DNA of 64,000 nucleotides from Roseovarius sp. (GTDB lineage: Bacteria > Pseudomonadota > Alphaproteobacteria > Rhodobacterales > Rhodobacteraceae). Below are positions 28,717-39,479 of the stretch, piece after piece. Both the position numbers and the translations under genes were made by a program. The stretch is from positions 682,001 through 746,000 of the forward strand of contig JAOSKR010000002.1 of the NCBI GenBank assembly GCA_027493545.1, in the 5' to 3' direction. The notes under the pieces were generated by a model. The model made no database searches, was not told the DNA's origin, and saw only the letters and a program-made list of their open reading frames with translations. Position 1 is the stretch's first letter. Every line of letters begins with the position of its first letter.

Positions 28717-29879
28717 TCAGCCCTTGTCGCGCACCGGCTGCCAGAGCGAGCTCCTGACGCCCCGCCAGTAGTTCAGCACCCCCAGCGCCATCGCGATGTT
28801 GGTCATGACAAAGAACATCGCCTTGCCCACCAGCGGCAGCCGCCGCAAAGGCGGGATGAACCACGCCGCCAGCGCCGCGCCATAGCCCGCGACCTGCAGG
28901 ACCGCGAAGGCGGCATAGAACCAGCCCTGCCCGCTCAGAACCAGGCTGCCGATCAGCATCAGCAGCAAGAAGAGCGGCATCATCCGGCGCAGGAACTTGT
29001 GCGAGAAAAGCTGCCAGCCGTAGAGCCCGGTCCTGAACGGGTTCATCAGCCCCTTGACCGACATCAGCCCGCGCCAGCCCATCTCGGTCGAGCGGATGCG
29101 GCGCGCCATCTCGTCCGCCGCGCGTTCGGTGACTTCCTCGTGCGCCTGCGCGCCGGGCGCGAATGCCAGCCGGTACCCTTGCGCGACCGCGCGCACCGAC
29201 ATGATGAAATCGTCCGACACCCCCGGCGGCACCGGCGCGCACAGATGCCGGCGCACCGCATAGATCGACCCCTGCGCCGAAACCACGCCGCCCAGGCGCG
29301 CCTCGGCCGCCTTGAGCGCCTGGTCATAGCGCCAGAACAGCCCCTCGGCCCGGCCGATGCTGCCGGCGGTGGCGGGGTTGATGCCGATGCGTCCGCAGAC
29401 GCCGCCCACCTGCGGGTCGCCAAAGGGTTCGGCCAGCGCCGCCAAGGCTGCCCGGCGCCAGGAGACCGTTGGCGTCCGAGAATACCACGACATCGCCTGT
29501 CAGCCGCTCCAGCCCGATGTTGACGGCTGCCAGCTTGCCCACCCGCCCCGGCGTTTCCATCACCGTGACCCGGTCGTCATCGACCGACCGCGCCAGATCG
29601 GCGGTGCCGTCGGTCGAGCCGTCCGAGACCACCAGCACCCGCAGCCGGTGCCCGGCGGGGTTGTCCTGATCGAGGCAGTTCCCGATCTTGGCGACGATAT
29701 GCGGGGCCTCGTCATGGGCCGCGATCAGGAAATCCATGTCCAGCGGCCCCCACCGGCGGCGGCGCGGGACGGCGCGGCAGCAGGCGCGACAGCACCACGA
29801 GGCACAGCCCGTACCCGGCCACGACATAGACGGCGGCGGCAAGGCTCAGCCAGAATACCCACTCGGCCAGGGCGATCAC
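28717..29879 (-). CDS. Membrane glycosyltransferase, GT2 family (two frameshifts)
   Basis: It starts at GTG 29879, overlapping the upstream stop (GTGA), with an N-terminal membrane helix (EWVFWLSLAAAVYVVAGYGL). The first break is in the GGGGG run near 29747. The GT-A part then reads DFLIAAHDEAPHIVAKIGNC, VLVVSDGSTDGTADLAR, and VVVFSDANGLLAPG (DxD-like). The second break, near 29455, leads to VGGVCGRIGINPA, SIYAVRRHLCAPVPPGVSDD (ED/DD motif) and several C-terminal membrane helices. Processive or single-sugar GT2 of the exopolysaccharide type. Both joins restore the expected sequence. Confidence 0.82.
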
Positions 29880-31088
29880 GATCGCGCCTCCATCATCGCC
29901 AGCAGGGCCGCGGCGTTGCGATCAATGTCATATTCGCGCGCCACCAGCGCGCGGCCCGCCCGGCCCAGCGTGGCGGCCGCGTCATAGTCATCGTTCACCC
30001 GCGTCAGCGCGGCGGCAATGGCGGATGCGTCGCCGGGGTCGGTCAGCCAGCCGGTTTCGCCATCGCGCACCAGCTCGGGGATGCCCGACAGGTTCGAGGC
30101 GATCACCGGGCGGACCTCGGCCAGCGCCTCCATCAGCACCACGGGGATGCCCTCGCTCTGGCCGCTGGCGTCGGTGATCGAGGGCACCACCAGCACATGC
30201 GCCGCCCGCATGGCGGCGCGCACCTCTGCCGCCGCCTGCGGGCCGGCAAACCGGACCCGGTCGCCCAACCCCAGTTCGGCGGCCTGCGTGCGCAGCCTGT
30301 CGCCCTCGGGCCCGCCGCCCAGGATGTCGAGCCGCCAGCCGATGCGTTCGGGCAGCATCGTCACCGCCCGCAACAGGTGCGCCACCCCCTTGCGCGGGAT
30401 CAGAGAGCCCACGAAAAGGATGCGCAGCGCCTGCCCCTGCCCCGGTGCCGGCGGCAGCGGGGGCAGGCTCGGCAACGCTCACCCCGCAGCGCAGCACGTG
30501 CAGCTTTTCGGCCGGAAACCCCGGCAGGCGGGCCAGAAAGCGGCGGTTGTAGTCGGAAATCGCGCGCACGAACCGGGCCGCGCGGGCCTTTTGAGGCAAC
30601 AGCCCCTGGCTGACGAAGATGTCGTGCATGTGCGCGGAAAAGCTGAACGGAACGCCGGATACCCGCGCCGCGATCCAGGCCGCGGTGGCGGGGTAGCCGG
30701 CGAATTCGGCGTGGATATGGCCCACCCCCTGCGCCCGTGCCATCCGCCCCAAGGCGAGCGCCTTGGGCACGATGGCAAGCGACGCCGCCAGCGGCCGCGG
30801 CTGGGCCCGGAACGCCCGGCAGATCGCCGCCACCGCCCCCAGCACCGCGCCGGGATGGCGCAACAGCCCCCAGGCCAGCGCCGCTGCGGATGGCCCGCCG
30901 ATCCAGGGAAAGGTGAAACCGCGCCCGACCACCGGGCGGGTGTGCTCGTGCACCACCTCGCCCCGGCGAAAGGGCTTGAGGTGAAAGACCCGCGCGTCAT
31001 GGCCTTGCGACAGGTAGTGCAGCACGTTGGCCGCGACAAAGGTTTCGGTCACCTTGGGGAAGTCGCTGACCACGACCACGATCTTCAC
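29876..31088 (-). CDS. Glycosyltransferase, GT4 family (one frameshift)
   Basis: The GTG at 31088 overlaps the ligase stop (GTGA) and begins MKIVVVVSDFPKVTETFVAA, a common start of exopolysaccharide GT4 enzymes. The acceptor domain includes GVGHIHAEFAGYPATAAWIA and FSFSAHMHDIF. The break is near 30465. The donor domain resumes at LRILFVGSLIPRKGVAHLLR, LDILGGGPEGDRLR, and DASGQSEGIPVVLMEALAEV (E-x7-E). About 404 residues. Cytoplasmic face of the inner membrane, adding a sugar to the lipid-linked unit. Confidence 0.87.
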
Positions 31089-32510
31089 GGCGGGTCCTCT
31101 TCGGCCTTGTGTTCCAGCCGGGGCACCGAAAGGTGGCGGTTGACGACCCCTACCGCCGGGCCGAGGCCAAGCAGGATCCAAGTATACTTGTTGTCGTCGT
31201 GCGGGTTCATGACCGAGGCGAAAAAAGAACCCGGCAGCGGCAAAGAGAACCGCCAGCGCGATGGTGCGGATCTCGTCGTTGGCGGGCGCGCGCAGAACCG
31301 ACAGCAGGCTCCTGAACGACATCACCACCAGCGCCATGAAGAAGAAGAAGCCAAACAGCCCGTGTTCCACCGCGACGGAGAGGTACATGTTGTGCAGCGG
31401 CCGCGGCAACAACGTGCGGCCCGGCAGATAGCGATAGGCGGGATCGGTGAAAAGCTCGTTGTAGTTCCCCGGCCCCACCCCGAACACGGGGTATTGCCGC
31501 AGGATGTCGAACCCGGTGATCTGATATGTCAGCCGTCGCCCCAGCGTCCAGTCGGCGCTGATCCCCTCGAACAGCGAAGAGAAGCGTTCGGAAATAGCTG
31601 GCCGGCACGAATGGCAGCATGAAGATCAGGAAGATCAGCCCCAGTATCACCCCCGCCGGCGCATAACGGCTGTGCCGATAGCGAAAGGCCGCCGCCATCA
31701 GCACCAGCGAATAGACCAGCATCGCCGAACGCGCAAAGCTGAAGACCAGCGCGACCGACCCGATGGCGGCGGCGGCCAGCAGCAGCGCCCGGTGACGGCG
31801 GCCTTCGAGCCCCAGCATCAGCGCCAGCGTGACCGCCATCAGCATCATCAGCGCCGCAGTGGTGGGGTCGTGGTTCGACCCGCCCGATGATCGCGACACC
31901 CCTCGGCGGTGGTGGCCGTCAGCGCCGCAGTCGATGACGACACCAGCTTGACATGCAGAAAAATCTCGGTGATCAGGATGATGGCCGAGATGACCATGCT
32001 GCCGATCAGAACGCCGATGACGATGCGCAGGTTGCGCATGTTCTGAACGACCAGGATGGTGAGATACAGCAGCATCGACGCCGACAGCATCCGCATCCCC
32101 GCCTCGGCCGCCACCCGTTTGTCGATGGCCAGCAGGGTGCTGATGGCGACGCAGGCCGAAAATGCCAGCCCCAGCTGGACAGAGGGTTCGCGCAGCGCGA
32201 TCACGAGGGTGTGCCGGCGCGAGACCGACATCGTCATCGCCCCGGCGAGGGTGATCAGGGCGATGGTGCGAAACCCCGAAATCCCCAGCGGCCCGGTCAG
32301 CGCCTCTTCCACCGCGTCCATCAGGGCAAAGAAGAACAGCAGCCCCAGCCCCGGGATCGGCCGCGTGAACATCAGCAGACCGGCCAGCATCCCCACCGGC
32401 ACCGCCAGCGCCAGCTCAACCTTGATCGCCATTGCCGCCACCAGCGTCGTCAGCGCCGCCAGCAGGCCCGCCCCGACCGGCAGGATCGTTGTTGCGACCC
32501 GCACGGTCAT
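31085..32510 (-). CDS. O-antigen ligase / polysaccharide polymerase family membrane protein (three frameshifts)
   Basis: The ATG at 32510 overlaps the deacetylase stop (ATGA). It is strongly hydrophobic with about 10-12 helices. The Wzy_C/WaaL-type loop reads YPVFGVGPGNYNELFTDPAY then LPRPLHNMYLSVAVEHGLFG, with the H-N-x-Y-L motif. Breaks occur near 31893, near 31595 and in the run of six T/A at 31226-31231. The last frame ends VNRHLSVPRLEHKAEEDPP at TGA 31085-31087, overlapping the next GTG. It either polymerises repeat units or ligates the chain to its anchor. Confidence 0.83.
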
Positions 32511-33746
32511 GCCGCCCGGACGCCCGGTGCCATGCCGGCGGGCGTCGCGTATTCGATGGGGTGGGTTTTCGCCCGGCGCCGCGCGGCCGCCCAGGTGAGC
32601 GGCAGCCACCACAGCGCACCGGCCGCGACCCCCAGCCGCGCGCGAAAAACCGTCGCCTCGACCCAAAGCGGCATGCCGGGCCCGGCGGCGTGATCGTTGA
32701 CATGCACGCGTGACAATACCGTGGGGTCTTCGCCCGGCCGGTTCTGGCCGTGCCCGCCGGTGAACAGTGTGAAACCGGCCGCGCGCGCCAGATCCAGCGC
32801 CTCGGGCGTCACCCGGTCGAAGGGCCAGCAGAGGAACGTCACCTCGCGGCCGAGGATCGCGCCCAGCCCGGCCCGCGCCCGGCGCAGGTCGCCCAGCACG
32901 CGGGCGCGGCGCGCGGTGGCGGGCTCGTCGCCGGTGTCGGCGTCCCGGGCACTGGCACACAGCGCCGCATCGGTCTGCGGTACCGGGGTGTCCAGCGGCA
33001 GCGGCGGGGTTTCGGCCTCGTGCCATCGGGCCTTGTTGCCGGGCATCTGCCCCCACAGCCACGGCGCATGCCGTTTCCAGCCCCGCGCGGTCAGCCGTTC
33101 CGCCCCTGTCGGCGGGCCGACCGCGACGCGGGCGTGATCGGTGCCGTGGCAGGCGACCTCGAACAGCGGATCGGCATCCATCGCGCGCAGCTCGTCGGCG
33201 TTCATGTAACCGTCCCACCGCACGCCTTTTCCGGCGTCCATGCCGGGCCGCAACCCTGATGAGGGATCGACGAAATCGGTCGAGGCGAACACCGTCGCCG
33301 GCATCCCGTGGCGCCGCAGGATCGGCATTGCCGCGACGTGGTTGTCGAGATAGGCGTCGTCGAAATGCAGCACCACCGCCCGGCGCGGCGGCGGGCGCCC
33401 CTCCTGCCGCGCGCGGACCAGTTCGCGGCTGGAGATCACCCGCCAGCCGCCCCGCCGCAGCACCCGCAGATGCGCCTCGAACACCTCGGGGCGAACCGAG
33501 GTATTGGCACCCCAGGGCAGCCATTCCGGAGCGGACGATACGCTGTGATAGACCATCACCGGCACACCGCCGCGATCGTCGAGCGCGCGCAGCGCCAGCG
33601 CCAGCCCCGCCGTCACGACCAGCGCCGCCGCCCAGCCCGGCGCGACAGGCACCGCCAGCAGGATCACCCCGGCGCCCCCGCCGCCAGGTCGCCCAAAGGC
33701 CGGACCGCAATGCCCTGCGCCGTTTGCGCTGCCGCCGGTCCGGCAT
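32507..33746 (-). CDS. Polysaccharide deacetylase family protein (one frameshift)
   Basis: It starts at the ATG at 33746 (MPDRRQRKRRRALRSGLWAT), five bases after the Wzz stop. The frame shifts in the C/G run near 33675 into VILLAVPVAPGWAAALVV, a membrane anchor. The catalytic NodB-like domain follows: VMVYHSVSSAPEW, VVLHFDDAYLDNHVAAMPIL (FDD motif), FEVACHGTDHARVAVG (H-x3-H metal ligands), and TFLCWPFDRVTPEALDLARA. It probably removes acetyl groups from amino sugars of the polymer in the periplasm. Confidence 0.85.
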
Positions 33747-33751
33747 TTCCC

Positions 33752-35413
33752 TCAGCTCCAGATCAGCATGAACGGCCGGCGCGGTTTGCGGTGGCCGACC
33801 TTGTCGATCGAACGCATCTCGATCTCCTCGACCCGGCCGGCCGGCACCGCCACCACGATGGTGCCGTCGGGCTGATCGTCCCACGACACCACCGAGGCCA
33901 CCGGCGGCAGGGTCTCCACCTTGATCCCGCCGTTCTTTCCGTCGTTGCCGAACTGGGTATGGATCACGGTGCGGATGACGTCGGCGACGCGGTCGATCTC
34001 CGCCCGATCCAGGAAACCCGTGACCAGAATGGTGTTGGTGCTCAGCCCGGCGCCGGTGCTCATCCGCCGCGTGAGCCCGATGGTGAATTGCCTGAGCATC
34101 CGCCGCGCCGCCCCCCGCCCGGTGAACCGTCCGTTGCGGAAATGGCGGCGGAACCTGCGGTTGACGGTCGGCAGCGCGCGGGTGCCGATGACCGCCTGCA
34201 GGTCGCTCTTGGTGCGCACGCGGGTGCCCACCGTGTCGAACAGGATGATCGTCGCGACCGACAGCAGCCCGCCGACGATCATCGCCACCACCGTGTTGAC
34301 GAAAACCTTGGGAAACTCGGGATAGACCGAGACCACGGCCGGGCTGACGATGCGTAGCTGCGACATGCGCGCATCGGTTCCCAGCTCCAGCGAAACACGG
34401 CGCTCGCGCAGGGCCTCCAGATCGGTGCGGGCGGCGTCGATGGCGTTGGTCAGCTTGCCCATCTCGCGTTCCTTGACGGCGAGGCCGTCCAGCTCGGCGT
34501 CGATCTCGGCGATGTTCCTGCGGCGCACGGCGATCTCGTCCTGCTGGTCGGCGATCTTGCGGCGCTGGGGCTGCAGCACGCCCGTGCTGTCGCTCTGGCG
34601 GCTGCCCAGGGTCTGCATCTGGTAGGCAAGCTCGTTTTCCAGCCTGACCAGTTCGATTTCAGCCTCCTGCAGCGCCTGCAACAGCACCCGGCGGCTTTCC
34701 AGCATGACCGACAGTTCCAGCCCGATGTCACGCACGCCCAGGGTCTCGCGCAGTTTCTCGAGCTGCGACAGCAGATCGCTCAGCTCAACCTCCTTGGTGG
34801 CGATCTTCCCCTCCACCACCTTGACCGAATTGAATATCTGGCCACGGAAATCGGCGCTGGCGATCTCGCCATAGGCCTCGGCAAAGGCGTTGGCGATGCG
34901 CGCCGAAACCTCGGGGTACTGGCTCGAGGCCTCGAGCCGGATGATATAGGAGCCTTCGACGAAATCGACGCTGATCGAGTTCTTGAGAATCGCCAGGTAT
35001 TCGGTGCGCTGATCCGGCGGCACGAAGAAGCCGTAGTTCAGCATCGCCCAGCTGCGCCAGATCGCATCCTTGATCATGTCGATTATGTCGGGCGGATCGA
35101 CCGGGCGGTCGCCGTCGGCGCGTTCCAGCAGGATGTCGAGCGCGCGCTCGCGCACCGGGCCGCTCAGCAGCCGTTCGATGTGGGTCTGGGTGATGATGGT
35201 GGCGGGGTTGAACTGCCCGGCATCCTTGAATTCGCGGTTGAAGCGCAGCGCCTCCTCGGAGGGCTGCATGTTCATCGTCACCGACGAGACGTAGATGGGG
35301 ACGAATTTCAGCAGCGCCATGCTGAGCCCCAGCGCCACCAGTCCGGCGACGGTGACAGTCAGGAACACGGAGCGGCGGAACAGGCCGAAAAGTTCACGGT
35401 AGTGGTCAAGCAA
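33752..35413 (-). CDS. Wzz/GumC polysaccharide chain-length determinant with kinase-like tail
   Basis: 553 residues, start TTG at 35413 (no in-frame ATG nearby). Two membrane helices (about residues 15-38 and 385-410) flank a long periplasmic coiled coil (about 190-350) typical of Wzz/GumC. After the second helix come about 145 cytoplasmic residues (DTVGTRVRTKSDLQAVIGTR, NTILVTGFLDRAEIDRVADV, DDQPDGTIVVAVPAGRVEEI). These resemble the fold of BY-kinases, but the Walker A site is missing. It controls chain length or export; the tail may be a pseudokinase. Confidence 0.87.
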   Translation of the reverse strand: MLDHYRELFGLFRRSVFLTVTVAGLVALGLSMALLKFVPIYVSSVTMNMQPSEEALRFNREFKDAGQFNPATIITQTHIERLLSGPVRERALDILLERADGDRPVDPPDIIDMIKDAIWRSWAMLNYGFFVPPDQRTEYLAILKNSISVDFVEGSYIIRLEASSQYPEVSARIANAFAEAYGEIASADFRGQIFNSVKVVEGKIATKEVELSDLLSQLEKLRETLGVRDIGLELSVMLESRRVLLQALQEAEIELVRLENELAYQMQTLGSRQSDSTGVLQPQRRKIADQQDEIAVRRRNIAEIDAELDGLAVKEREMGKLTNAIDAARTDLEALRERRVSLELGTDARMSQLRIVSPAVVSVYPEFPKVFVNTVVAMIVGGLLSVATIILFDTVGTRVRTKSDLQAVIGTRALPTVNRRFRRHFRNGRFTGRGAARRMLRQFTIGLTRRMSTGAGLSTNTILVTGFLDRAEIDRVADVIRTVIHTQFGNDGKNGGIKVETLPPVASVVSWDDQPDGTIVVAVPAGRVEEIEMRSIDKVGHRKPRRPFMLIWS

Positions 35414-35428
35414 TGGTATCGTCCCGGC

Positions 35429-36813
35429 TCATTTCGCCCCGATCAGGCCCAAAGGTACGGGCCCACTAACCACAACCGCATCGGCACTGCAATTGTGTTC
35501 GGCCGCCGAAAGCGGCATCAGCACGGCCTGACGGCGCGCGGCATCGGCGATGCAGATCGCCGCTGTGTCGCCCCCTTGCGCCGCCGCCACCGCCGCCACC
35601 GCCGCGCGGCCAAGCGCGACATGGCTGCGGCGGCCGTCCCGGTGCGCGATCTCGAAGGCGCGCCCATCGCCCGGGCGGCGCACCTCGGCGCCGTCCGCCA
35701 GCAGCCGCGAGAGCAGCCGATAGGCCGCCACCCCCGGCTTGGGCCTGCGCTCGCGGTCGTAGAGCTGCACGCGCGAATTGCCCCAGGTCGACTTCACCTC
35801 CTCGCCCAACCCGAACCACAGGCAAAAGCGCATGCCGCCGGCCAGCGCGTTGAGGTTGCGCTCGATCACCGAGACATAGTGCCCGTGCCCGCTGTAGCTG
35901 CCGCCATAGTTGAGCGACGGTCCGCCGCACTCGCTCGACAGCACCGGATGGCCGGACAGCGCCTTGAGCGTCTCGATGCGCACCGCGTCGCGCGCCTCGG
36001 GGCCATAGAGATGGGCGTCGGCAATGTCGTAGCGGGCCTCGCGAAACAGCCGCATGAGCCGGTTCTCGAACAGATCCTGCGCCCGGGGTGTCATCAGATC
36101 GGCGCGGCTGACGCGGCGGATCTCGCCCGGCTCGTGTTCCTGCTGCAGCGTCATGTCGGCGCCCATGACGATGGCCGCGGCGTCGATGGAAAAGACCGAC
36201 AGCCCGCCCAGCACGAAGATGGCCCGGCTATCGGCCGCCTTTACGGCGTCATGGGCGAGGTTGACATAGGCCAGCAACTCGTCGTTGCTGCCGCCCCAGC
36301 CGCCGGCGGCATTCTTGTCGCTCATGAATTCGTTGGCGGCCTGCCAGTAGCGCACCGGCGCCCGCAAGCCCGGCATGTCGTCCACGCCGTCGCCGTCATA
36401 GCGTTCGACCACGGTGCGCACCAGGCGCGACCAGGCGTCGGGGTCGCGCGGGGTGCCGTTGTTGAGGTGTCGGGTGGACGGCATCACCGCCCATTCGGCA
36501 TCCGATGTAAAGGTCACGAACGGTGTCAGCCCAAGCCGCTGCATCCCGGCGATGCGGCTGTCGAGGGCGCGGAAATCGAACTGCCCCGGTGCCGGCTCGA
36601 TGTGTTTCCAGGCGGCGTCGATGCGCACCACGCCGATACCGGCATCGGCCACGTAGCGGTAAAGGCCGGGTCCGCGCCGGGAAAGGCCAGGCCGAGCCGC
36701 GGCGAGATCTCGGAGCGGACGTCGAAAATCGCACTCGCGTCCTGCTGGGCCAGCGCCGGCCCCGATCCAAGCATTGTCACGGCCAGCGCCGCGCGAAAGA
36801 GTGTCGCCATCAT
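35429..36813 (-). CDS. Secreted glycoside hydrolase, TIM-barrel (clan GH-A-like; one frameshift)
   Basis: It starts at the ATG at 36813 (a second ATG at 36810) with signal peptide LFRAALAVTMLGSGPALAQQ. The frame loses one T in the run near 36662 and continues as RYVADAGIGVVRIDAAWKHI. Barrel landmarks: RYWQAANEFMSDKNA (acid/base Glu after Asn) and HPVLSSECGGPSLNYGG (candidate nucleophile Glu). About 461 residues. It resembles GH39/GH5-type enzymes encoded in exopolysaccharide loci, which trim or degrade the polymer in the periplasm. Confidence 0.8.
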
Positions 36814-36825
36814 GCCCGCGTCATC

Positions 36826-38379
36826 CTATTGTCTGAGCATCCCGAGCAGACCGAAGCGCCGGACGAGGATCGCCACCGCGACCGTCCCCGTCAGCGCCGA
36901 GGCCGCCATCGTCATCGTCGCCGCCGCGACCGGTCCCAGCCCGCCCCCGTAGGTTTGTCCGGCCAGATGCCCCAGTGCCAGTGCCGCCAGCACCAGCACG
37001 ACCGCCGCCGTCGGCCTGGCCGCCCCGCGCCAGCCATGCGGCGTGACCGGCCGGAACCCGCGATCGCCAAACACCGTCAGCACCAGTGCCGCGATGCCCG
37101 GACCGGCCGCCATCCCCAGCGCAAGCGCCTGCAGCCCGATCTGCGGCATCAGCCCCAGCGCCAGCGCCACGCGTACGGAAAGGTTGGCCGCGGTCGCGGC
37201 CAGCACGCAGACCACCAGACCGGCGCCGCCCGCGGCGATGTTCCAGGTCGCCAGCAACTGGTACCAGTATACCACCAGCGGCGCCACCGCCGCCACCACG
37301 ACCAGGGCGACCAGTTCCCGCAGCGCCGCTGGCTCCAGCAGGCTGTGACCGAAAAGCAGCGTCACCACCGCCCCCGCGTTGATCAGGAAAAAGCCCTGAA
37401 CGCAGGCCAGGAACACCAGCCCCATCCGCAGCGCCCGTCCAAAGGATGCCGGGCTGCGCGCATCCTCGTCACGCGACCACCGCGCCAGGAACGGCATCAC
37501 CGTGGCCAGGATGAACGCGCCCGAGATCAGCATGGTGATGCGCTGCGACAGCTCCAGAATCGTCAGCGCCCCCTCGCCCAGACGCACGGCAAAGCCGATT
37601 TCAATCAGGCTGACGACCTGCGCGCCTCCGACCATCAGCAGCACCGCGCCGACCTGGCCGGGCGGGCGGGGCCGGGATGTGGACGCGGACGCGGATTGCG
37701 GGCTTGGTGCGGCGCGCGAACGCCGGACCAGCCACAAACAGCCCAGCATCAGGGCCAGGTTGCCCAGCACGAAGGCCGCCGCGGCCGATTTGACCAGTAC
37801 CCCGCTGGCAGCCAGGAAAAACGCGGCGATGATGAACAGGCGCGGCAGCAGCCGCAACAGCGCCGGCGCGCCGAACACGCCGCGCAGGTTCAGCGTCGCC
37901 GTCAGCAGGTTGGCCAGCACCACCGCCGGGATCGCCAGCGCCATCGCCCGCGTCACCCAGATCGCCAGCTCGCGGGTCTTGACCGCCATCACCCCGCCCA
38001 GCGCGTCGATCACCGGCGGCGTGATCAGCCAGATCGCCGCGAACATCGCTCCGCCCGCGGCCAGTGTCCGCCACGCCCGGCGCGCAAGCCCGGCCTGCCG
38101 CGCGCCACCGGCAACGAGCCCCGCCGCCATGACGGGGATGAAGATCATCAGCATCGCCCGGTGCATCAGCTCGGTCAGCCCGGTGATCAGCCGCCGCCCC
38201 ATGATGAAGGCGTCCGCCTCATACGTGGCGCCCGGGCGATAGGTGATTAGCAGTGTGATGCCGATGGCCAGCACGAGCCCGAGCATGTTGCTGGAGAAGA
38301 GTTTCGCGACGTTCAATATGGTCGTGACTCCGTTGCGGTCCGGCGCACGGCGCCAGCCTATGCCGATTTTGCAAGCCAT
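36826..38379 (-). CDS. MurJ/MviN-type polysaccharide flippase
   Basis: About 517 residues with about 14 membrane helices. It begins NVAKLFSSNMLGLVLAIGIT after a short basic start; the start is uncertain between 38391 and 38379. Family features of the MVF/MOP exporters are TYRPGATYEADAFIMGRRLI and GRALRMGLVFLACVQGFFLI. In this locus it most likely flips the lipid-linked repeat unit across the inner membrane, taking the place of a Wzx protein, rather than acting on peptidoglycan lipid II. Confidence 0.85.
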   Translation of the reverse strand: MACKIGIGWRRAPDRNGVTTILNVAKLFSSNMLGLVLAIGITLLITYRPGATYEADAFIMGRRLITGLTELMHRAMLMIFIPVMAAGLVAGGARQAGLARRAWRTLAAGGAMFAAIWLITPPVIDALGGVMAVKTRELAIWVTRAMALAIPAVVLANLLTATLNLRGVFGAPALLRLLPRLFIIAAFFLAASGVLVKSAAAAFVLGNLALMLGCLWLVRRSRAAPSPQSASASTSRPRPPGQVGAVLLMVGGAQVVSLIEIGFAVRLGEGALTILELSQRITMLISGAFILATVMPFLARWSRDEDARSPASFGRALRMGLVFLACVQGFFLINAGAVVTLLFGHSLLEPAALRELVALVVVAAVAPLVVYWYQLLATWNIAAGGAGLVVCVLAATAANLSVRVALALGLMPQIGLQALALGMAAGPGIAALVLTVFGDRGFRPVTPHGWRGAARPTAAVVLVLAALALGHLAGQTYGGGLGPVAAATMTMAASALTGTVAVAILVRRFGLLGMLRQ

Positions 38380-38422
38380 CCAATACGCCAAATACCGCCG
38401 GGCAAGGGCGCGCGGGCAGAGT

Positions 38423-39324
38423 TCAGGCCGTGTGTGCCGGAGAAAGCCAGTGCGAAAGCCCGCGCCCCGTCACCTGCTGCAGAAGCGCGATGTCGTCCGC
38501 AAAGGCGGCCCGCAGTTCGGCCTCGAAGGCCGGATCGAGCGGCTCGGCCGTCACCGCCCCGCGGTTCAGATTTCCGCAGCCGGTGCAGGATACGCCTGCC
38601 GGTGCGCAGGCCGAGACGGCGCTGAAGCATGCGGCCCAGCGCGATCAGCGCCGCAAAGGCGCGCGAACGCGGCGCGTGCCCGGTGTTGACGGCGGTGAAC
38701 TCGATTCTGTCGATTTCTTCCGCCGGGGCGCAGAAACCGCAGCACCTCGAGGTACGTGCCGCGCGGGTCGGCGGCCGGGTCCTCGATGAACACGAAATGC
38801 ACGCGCTCGCGCGGTACCCGCCGCAGCAGGCGCTGGCACATCGCCCCCGGGGCGCAGGCACGGCGGTATTGCAGATGCGCCGGTTCCTCGACGCGCGGCG
38901 GCAGGTCGCGGCCCTGCGCGCGCGCCTCCTGCAGGGCCCAGGCCCAGCGGACGTCTCGCTCGGCCTCGCTGCCGCTGAACAGAAGTTGTCGATGAAGCGA
39001 AGGCATCATCCTGACGGGAGCGCGCAGACAGACGATATAGCGCGCCGCGCCGTCGGTGAAGCGCTCGATATTCGGCACTGCGGTTTCCGAAAACAGGTAC
39101 CAGGTCGATGCCTCGCCGATCGCGCGGTGCCCCTCGTCCGCGTCCTGAAACAGCCTGTCATAGGCGGCCTGCGTCCGAATTTGCCGGAACGCGCTGTCAT
39201 CGTTGAAGAAATGCGGCTCCTTGATCGGGCTGAACCAGACCTGCGGATGCTGGGAAAGCCACCACGCCAGGGTACTGGTGCCGCATTTCGGCGCACCGAT
39301 GATGAAGAAGTTCGGTCGTGTCAT
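38423..39324 (-). CDS. Sulfotransferase domain protein (two frameshifts)
   Basis: It starts at the ATG at 39324 (MTRPNFFIIGAPKCGTSTLA), the PAPS-binding loop. WLSQHPQVWFSPIKEPHFF and YIVCLRAPVRMMPSLHRQLL (3'-phosphate site) are typical of bacterial heparan/NDST-like sulfotransferases. Breaks lie near 38733 and in the AAA near 38568. The last frame reads AELRAAFADDIALLQQVTGR, then GLSHWLSPAHTA to TGA at 38423-38425. About 300 residues. With the gene at 24114 it brackets the polysaccharide locus. Confidence 0.85.
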
Positions 39325-39479
39325 GATTGCGCTCGATCCTTTTTTTTCCCCCTCTAGCCCATCGCCCTGGCGGGGTCCATGCTCGTTTGCCGGGCCAGTT
39401 GCCATTCTCCCTGCGTCGGTTAATCTGCGCCGATGCGCCGTCGGGGCCTGTTCGGTCAGGGTGGCGCGGGGAACACAGT

